From assembly GCA_030686995.1 (NCBI GenBank), contig CM060708.1, forward strand, positions 185,148,126 to 185,212,125: 64,000 nucleotides of DNA. The letters run 5' to 3'. Shown here piece after piece: positions 61,124-64,000 of this stretch (positions are counted from its first letter, which is position 1; every line of letters begins with the position of its first letter). The notes beneath the pieces were generated by a model, which had not been told where the DNA came from, did not search any database, and saw only the letters and a program-made list of their open reading frames with translations. The stretch is from Artemisia argyi. Its lineage: Eukaryota; Streptophyta; Magnoliopsida; Asterales; Asteraceae. The translations under genes were made by a program, and so were the position numbers.

Positions 61124-62477
61124 ACTATCAATCCCAATATCCATATCCACATGCATATCAGTACAAGCACCTTCAGCATTTGTTGTTTCCTCCCCTGAGA
61201 CTCTGCTTTCATTCCTCCCCTGTTTGGGAGCATCCTCCAAACTAGCAGCCTTAGAAGAACTCATCATGTGTGTTGTGCCCACCTTCTTTAAACGTCTGAA
61301 CTGAGTTTTTCTTGAGCTCTGTTGACCTTCCAAATATCGAAGTCTCTTTTTCAACTTTTTGATCTTTCACCTTGTTTCGTTGTGCGCTTTTGGAGGCCAA
61401 GAACATCCTTTTCTAACTGGGTACAATTGTCCTTCAAATCCTGTATAAGTTTCATTCTAGCCTCACGACTTCGGCTTGTGTTACCTAGCCCGAGAGATGG
61501 ATCATTGGAATTGACATTTTGTACATCAGTATCCATCGATTCATGTGTTTCAGATCAACCCTCATCACTTCGGGATGTGTTACCTTCCCTGAGAGGTGAA
61601 TCAACGGCTGTATACTCAGTCTCATGTATGTTACCACTGGCCTGCTCTGCTTCTAAGCTAGCAGCAGAAGTGGCAGCCCCTTCCATGACATCCTCACCCT
61701 TTTTTTTGTAGAAGGTTCACCATATATGAAAAAAGTGGTGTAACCCTTCCTGAAAAATCCTTGCCATTATTTTTCATATTTGAAAATACTTTCTTTTGTA
61801 GTAAGGTGGCATAAAAAGTTCCTATATGTGTCTTAATAGTAGTCAATTGATTTGGAATAATAAGCTGCGAAAACCTTGGATATAATAAAGAGTTACCATC
61901 ATCATCCAAGGTCTTGATCATACCCTCCAAAATTATTTTTGAAAAATTAAAAGGTTTTCCTTTACTAAGGCATATCACAGCTGTTGCCATTGTAGTACCA
62001 AACTCATTCCAACCTGTTGTTTTAGGACTCAAACAATGTAAGAGAGTATGAATCAAGAATTACCACTGAGATGAGAAGAGACCTTTGTAAAATTTTAATT
62101 TATTATTCTTCTTCTCATACCCCATTTTTTTTAAAACCTTTGAAAATGGCGGCATTTTCAAGACACACAATCACTTCATTATCTGGTAGGTTAAGAGATT
62201 CCCTAATAGATGACTCAGTTATGAGTATATCTTGGCCATCTACCTTAGCCTTAATATGTTTTTCTTCATTAAAAGTTATGACCTTAGCAGTAGCCCAAAA
62301 CTGCTTAATAAAAGAAATGCATATAGGAGGATTCAGAGTTAATGCATACCTAATAGGGGTAGCATTCAAGAAATCGATTATCTGTGTGAATCCTTCAGAA
62401 CCATCTGGTTTCTTCAAAAAAGCAACCATGTTGTGTCTGTCAAAAAATGTGCGTTTTGATTCAATTGGTAACACCAT
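61124..62477 (-). pseudogene. N-terminal half of a daisy-family retroelement post-pol ORF
   Basis: The ATG at 62477 starts MVLPIESKRTFFDRHNM. Recognisable blocks follow: TPIRYALTLNPPICISFIKQ with FWATAKVITFN, then FLIHTLLHCL, WNEFGTTMATAVICLSKG and KDFSGRVTPLFSYM, a Ser/Glu-rich linker, a coiled coil, and SLEDAPKQGRNE. This is the conserved N-terminal region of the ORF associated with copia elements in Asteraceae. Two eight-A runs shift the frame (plus-strand 62125-62132 and 61700-61707), and TAA near 62063 and TGA near 61556 add stops. It continues at 52114 across the Athila-type insertion. Confidence 0.68.
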
Positions 62478-63020
62478 CTTGAATTAGGGTTTTGTGATTT
62501 GGGGATTTTGAAAATGATTGATAAAAGATGTTAGTGTTTGTGATTATAGAGAAATTATGTGTGCGTGAAACCGAATTATCGATTTGATTGGGGATTTAAA
62601 CCGTTAAGTGTAAATGTTACCAATCCACCCCTGCACTCTCAGTTCTAGCAGTACAAACCCAGCTGCAGTAACGTTTTCTTAGCAGCAGATTTTTTTTTTT
62701 TTGTGAATCATTATATTAATATCAACAAGTAATGAGAAAATTGAGCAATGAAAAAAGTACAGGAATTAAGATTAAACATTTTCCATTAAAACTTGAAATG
62801 AAAATTACAAAATAATGTACAAAACCAGCTGCAGTAATGTTTTCTTAGCAGCAAAATCTTTTTATAGTGCAAAGGGTGAATCATTATATTAATATCAACA
62901 AGTAATGAGAAAATTGAGCAATGACAAAAGTACTGGAATTAAGATTAAACATTTTCATTAAAACTTGAAATGAAAAATTACAAAATATTGGAAATAAAAG
63001 TTACACATTCTAAAAATCTA
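62478..63020. other. Spacer with a tandem duplication
   Basis: Two copies of a roughly 165-bp unit (about 62660-62820 and 62823-62985; CAGCTGCAGTAA, then TTATATTAATATCAACAAGT and AATGAGAAAATTGAGCAATG). No gene is seen; it is upstream of the ORF starting at 62477. Confidence 0.7.
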
Positions 63021-63371
63021 CTAATCTAATTTTGGAGATTTCTTTGGGTCAAATGCCACATGTGCATCTTCGTAATCCAACCCATCAAACTCCACATCAG
63101 AAAAATCATCATCATCCAATATCTTGTACGCCTTGGGATGTTGTTTGAGAGATGGTTTTTTTGTTGCTTTGTACTCCTTTTCATCCTCAGCATGTTGTTT
63201 GATAGATTGTGTTTTTCCTGCTTTCTTTCTTTCAGCAGCCCACCAATTGTACCACGCATTTCCATCCCATTTAAATTTTTTTACACTTTTTGCCGCTTTC
63301 GTTTTTGAAGCAGACCTAATTGAACCTTCTCCTTCAACCCATTGTGCTGATCTCTTATTGTTTGCAGACAT
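63021..63371 (-). CDS. Small charged protein, unknown, related to the MULE accessory gene
   Basis: Minus-strand ORF of 116 codons, ATG at 63371. It is basic at first (KTKAAKSVKKFKWDGNAWYN, then WWAAERKKAGKTQ) and acidic near the end, finishing LDYEDAHVAFDPKKSPKLD. The MULE pseudogene at 35974-36377 ends LDYDNFHLSFVPEKSPKF, with the same acidic lead-in (SDVE.../SDDE...). The shared end suggests one small protein family carried by two different DNA transposons. The Trp-rich WYNWWAAERKK region could contact DNA, but I recognise no named domain. The frame is intact. Confidence 0.5.
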   Translation of the reverse strand: MSANNKRSAQWVEGEGSIRSASKTKAAKSVKKFKWDGNAWYNWWAAERKKAGKTQSIKQHAEDEKEYKATKKPSLKQHPKAYKILDDDDFSDVEFDGLDYEDAHVAFDPKKSPKLD

Positions 63372-63832
63372 TGTTTATGAATACTTCCTGCAAGTTTTTG
63401 TTTAGAGATTTGAGAAACTAGGATTTGTGATTTGAGATACACATGGAAACAAGTATAAAAAGGGGATATGGGAAAATCAAAAGACCTATGTTTAATGCAG
63501 GAAAGGATTGATGTTTCCCACAGGTGGCTTGAACCATTTCAACATATTCACGCCAATCATGATCCATTGGGACAATCATTTTCCAGGGATCAATGCTTAT
63601 AACTCTTGATAGAACTATATACACATTAGTCACCAACAAAGACTGGCCACAATGGAACATGATTGACTTGAAGAAATCTACAAAATTTCATAATCTTTGG
63701 GCATTTTTGTTTCTCATGGTGCCTGATCCAAATATCCCTTTGGAAAGTAGTCTGACCATGGATTTGGAGGACCTTCAGAACTGCTTGATATGTGAAATGA
63801 ACTTGAGTCACTGCTGTCAATGTATGATTTCT

Positions 63833-63870
<38 letters not shown>

Positions 63871-64000
63871 GTGTAAATGAAGTAAAAGATAATGTTGCAA
63901 TTCAGGGTGTGTTTGAAACAACCTTTGTTCTTGGAACTCCAATGGCCACATTACTTGGTGGATGGTTGGTTTTAGATCATAAAAAAGAATGGAATGCAGT
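63372..64000. other. Right edge of the window
   Basis: Short minus-strand frames (63820-63626 and 63660-63418) look like pieces of one decayed coding sequence (QVNHVPLWPVF; DHDWREYVEMVQATCG), but I cannot assign a family. An A run of about 30 bases lies near 63835-63865. Confidence 0.4.

Larger units (their letters stand above)
49217..64000 (-). mobile_element. Probable second CACTA element, one end only
   Basis: CACTAGTACAGATATGGCC starts abruptly inside the LTR fragment and is followed by about 1 kb of dense short repeats in both orientations, as at CACTA ends. The matching end and the remainder of the interrupted LTR are not found before 64000, so it probably extends beyond the window. 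Its interior holds the minus-strand ORF at 50752-62477 and a small gene at 63021-63371. Calling everything to 64000 one element is inference. Confidence 0.5.

Overview
This is a plant nuclear window made almost entirely of transposable elements nested inside one another. I see no convincing intact host gene, no rRNA gene and no CRISPR array. The retroelement proteins resemble those common in daisy-family (Asteraceae) genomes, so an Asteraceae species is my inference; the sequence itself only shows a repeat-rich eudicot-like genome.

Layout. (1) 1-7873, continued at 44555-44690, is an old copia-style LTR element with one LTR (4795-6085) flanked on both sides by internal sequence, i.e. a partial tandem. 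(2) A CACTA (En/Spm) element, 7874-44554, with termini CACTACTACA/TGTAGTAGTG and a 3-bp duplication CTA, interrupts the second internal copy. Removing nested insertions leaves about 9.5 kb, holding a plant transposase exon, an Ulp1-like fragment and captured fragments of an expansin gene and a NAL1-like gene. (3) Inside the CACTA are a gag-pro-only Athila-type element (8461-16460, TSD AAACA) and a Mutator-like element (MULE; 19880-39059, TSD TAGGTTTAA, TIRs of about 215 bp). (4) The MULE has no transposase. It carries a plus-strand gene next to its left TIR and a minus-strand set: an AT-hook gene, a small acidic/basic gene, an HROB-like OB-fold gene and a two-exon gene. (5) A young complete copia element (21025-33433, TSD ATAGC, 406-bp LTRs differing at two sites) sits inside the MULE.

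Right of 44690 are a minus-strand copia pol fragment split by a 3.15-kb solo LTR (45533-48684, TSD TAAGT), a reversed Athila-type LTR fragment (48967-49216), and what looks like one end of a second CACTA (49217 onward, other end outside the window). The latter carries a decayed minus-strand ORF of the kind that follows pol in daisy-family copia elements. A second Athila-type element (52115-61123, TSD ACTAT) splits that ORF. This element has a broken gag and an interrupted ATHILA ORF-1 gene but no pol.

Deepest nesting is four levels: copia in MULE in CACTA in LTR element. The two Athila-type elements share their ends but differ in coding middle, and both carry many copies of the 11-bp palindrome TGACGGCGTCA, mostly as doublets 21-23 bp apart. 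Mobilisation of the defective elements would depend on enzymes supplied elsewhere; this is inference from their missing pol or transposase genes.
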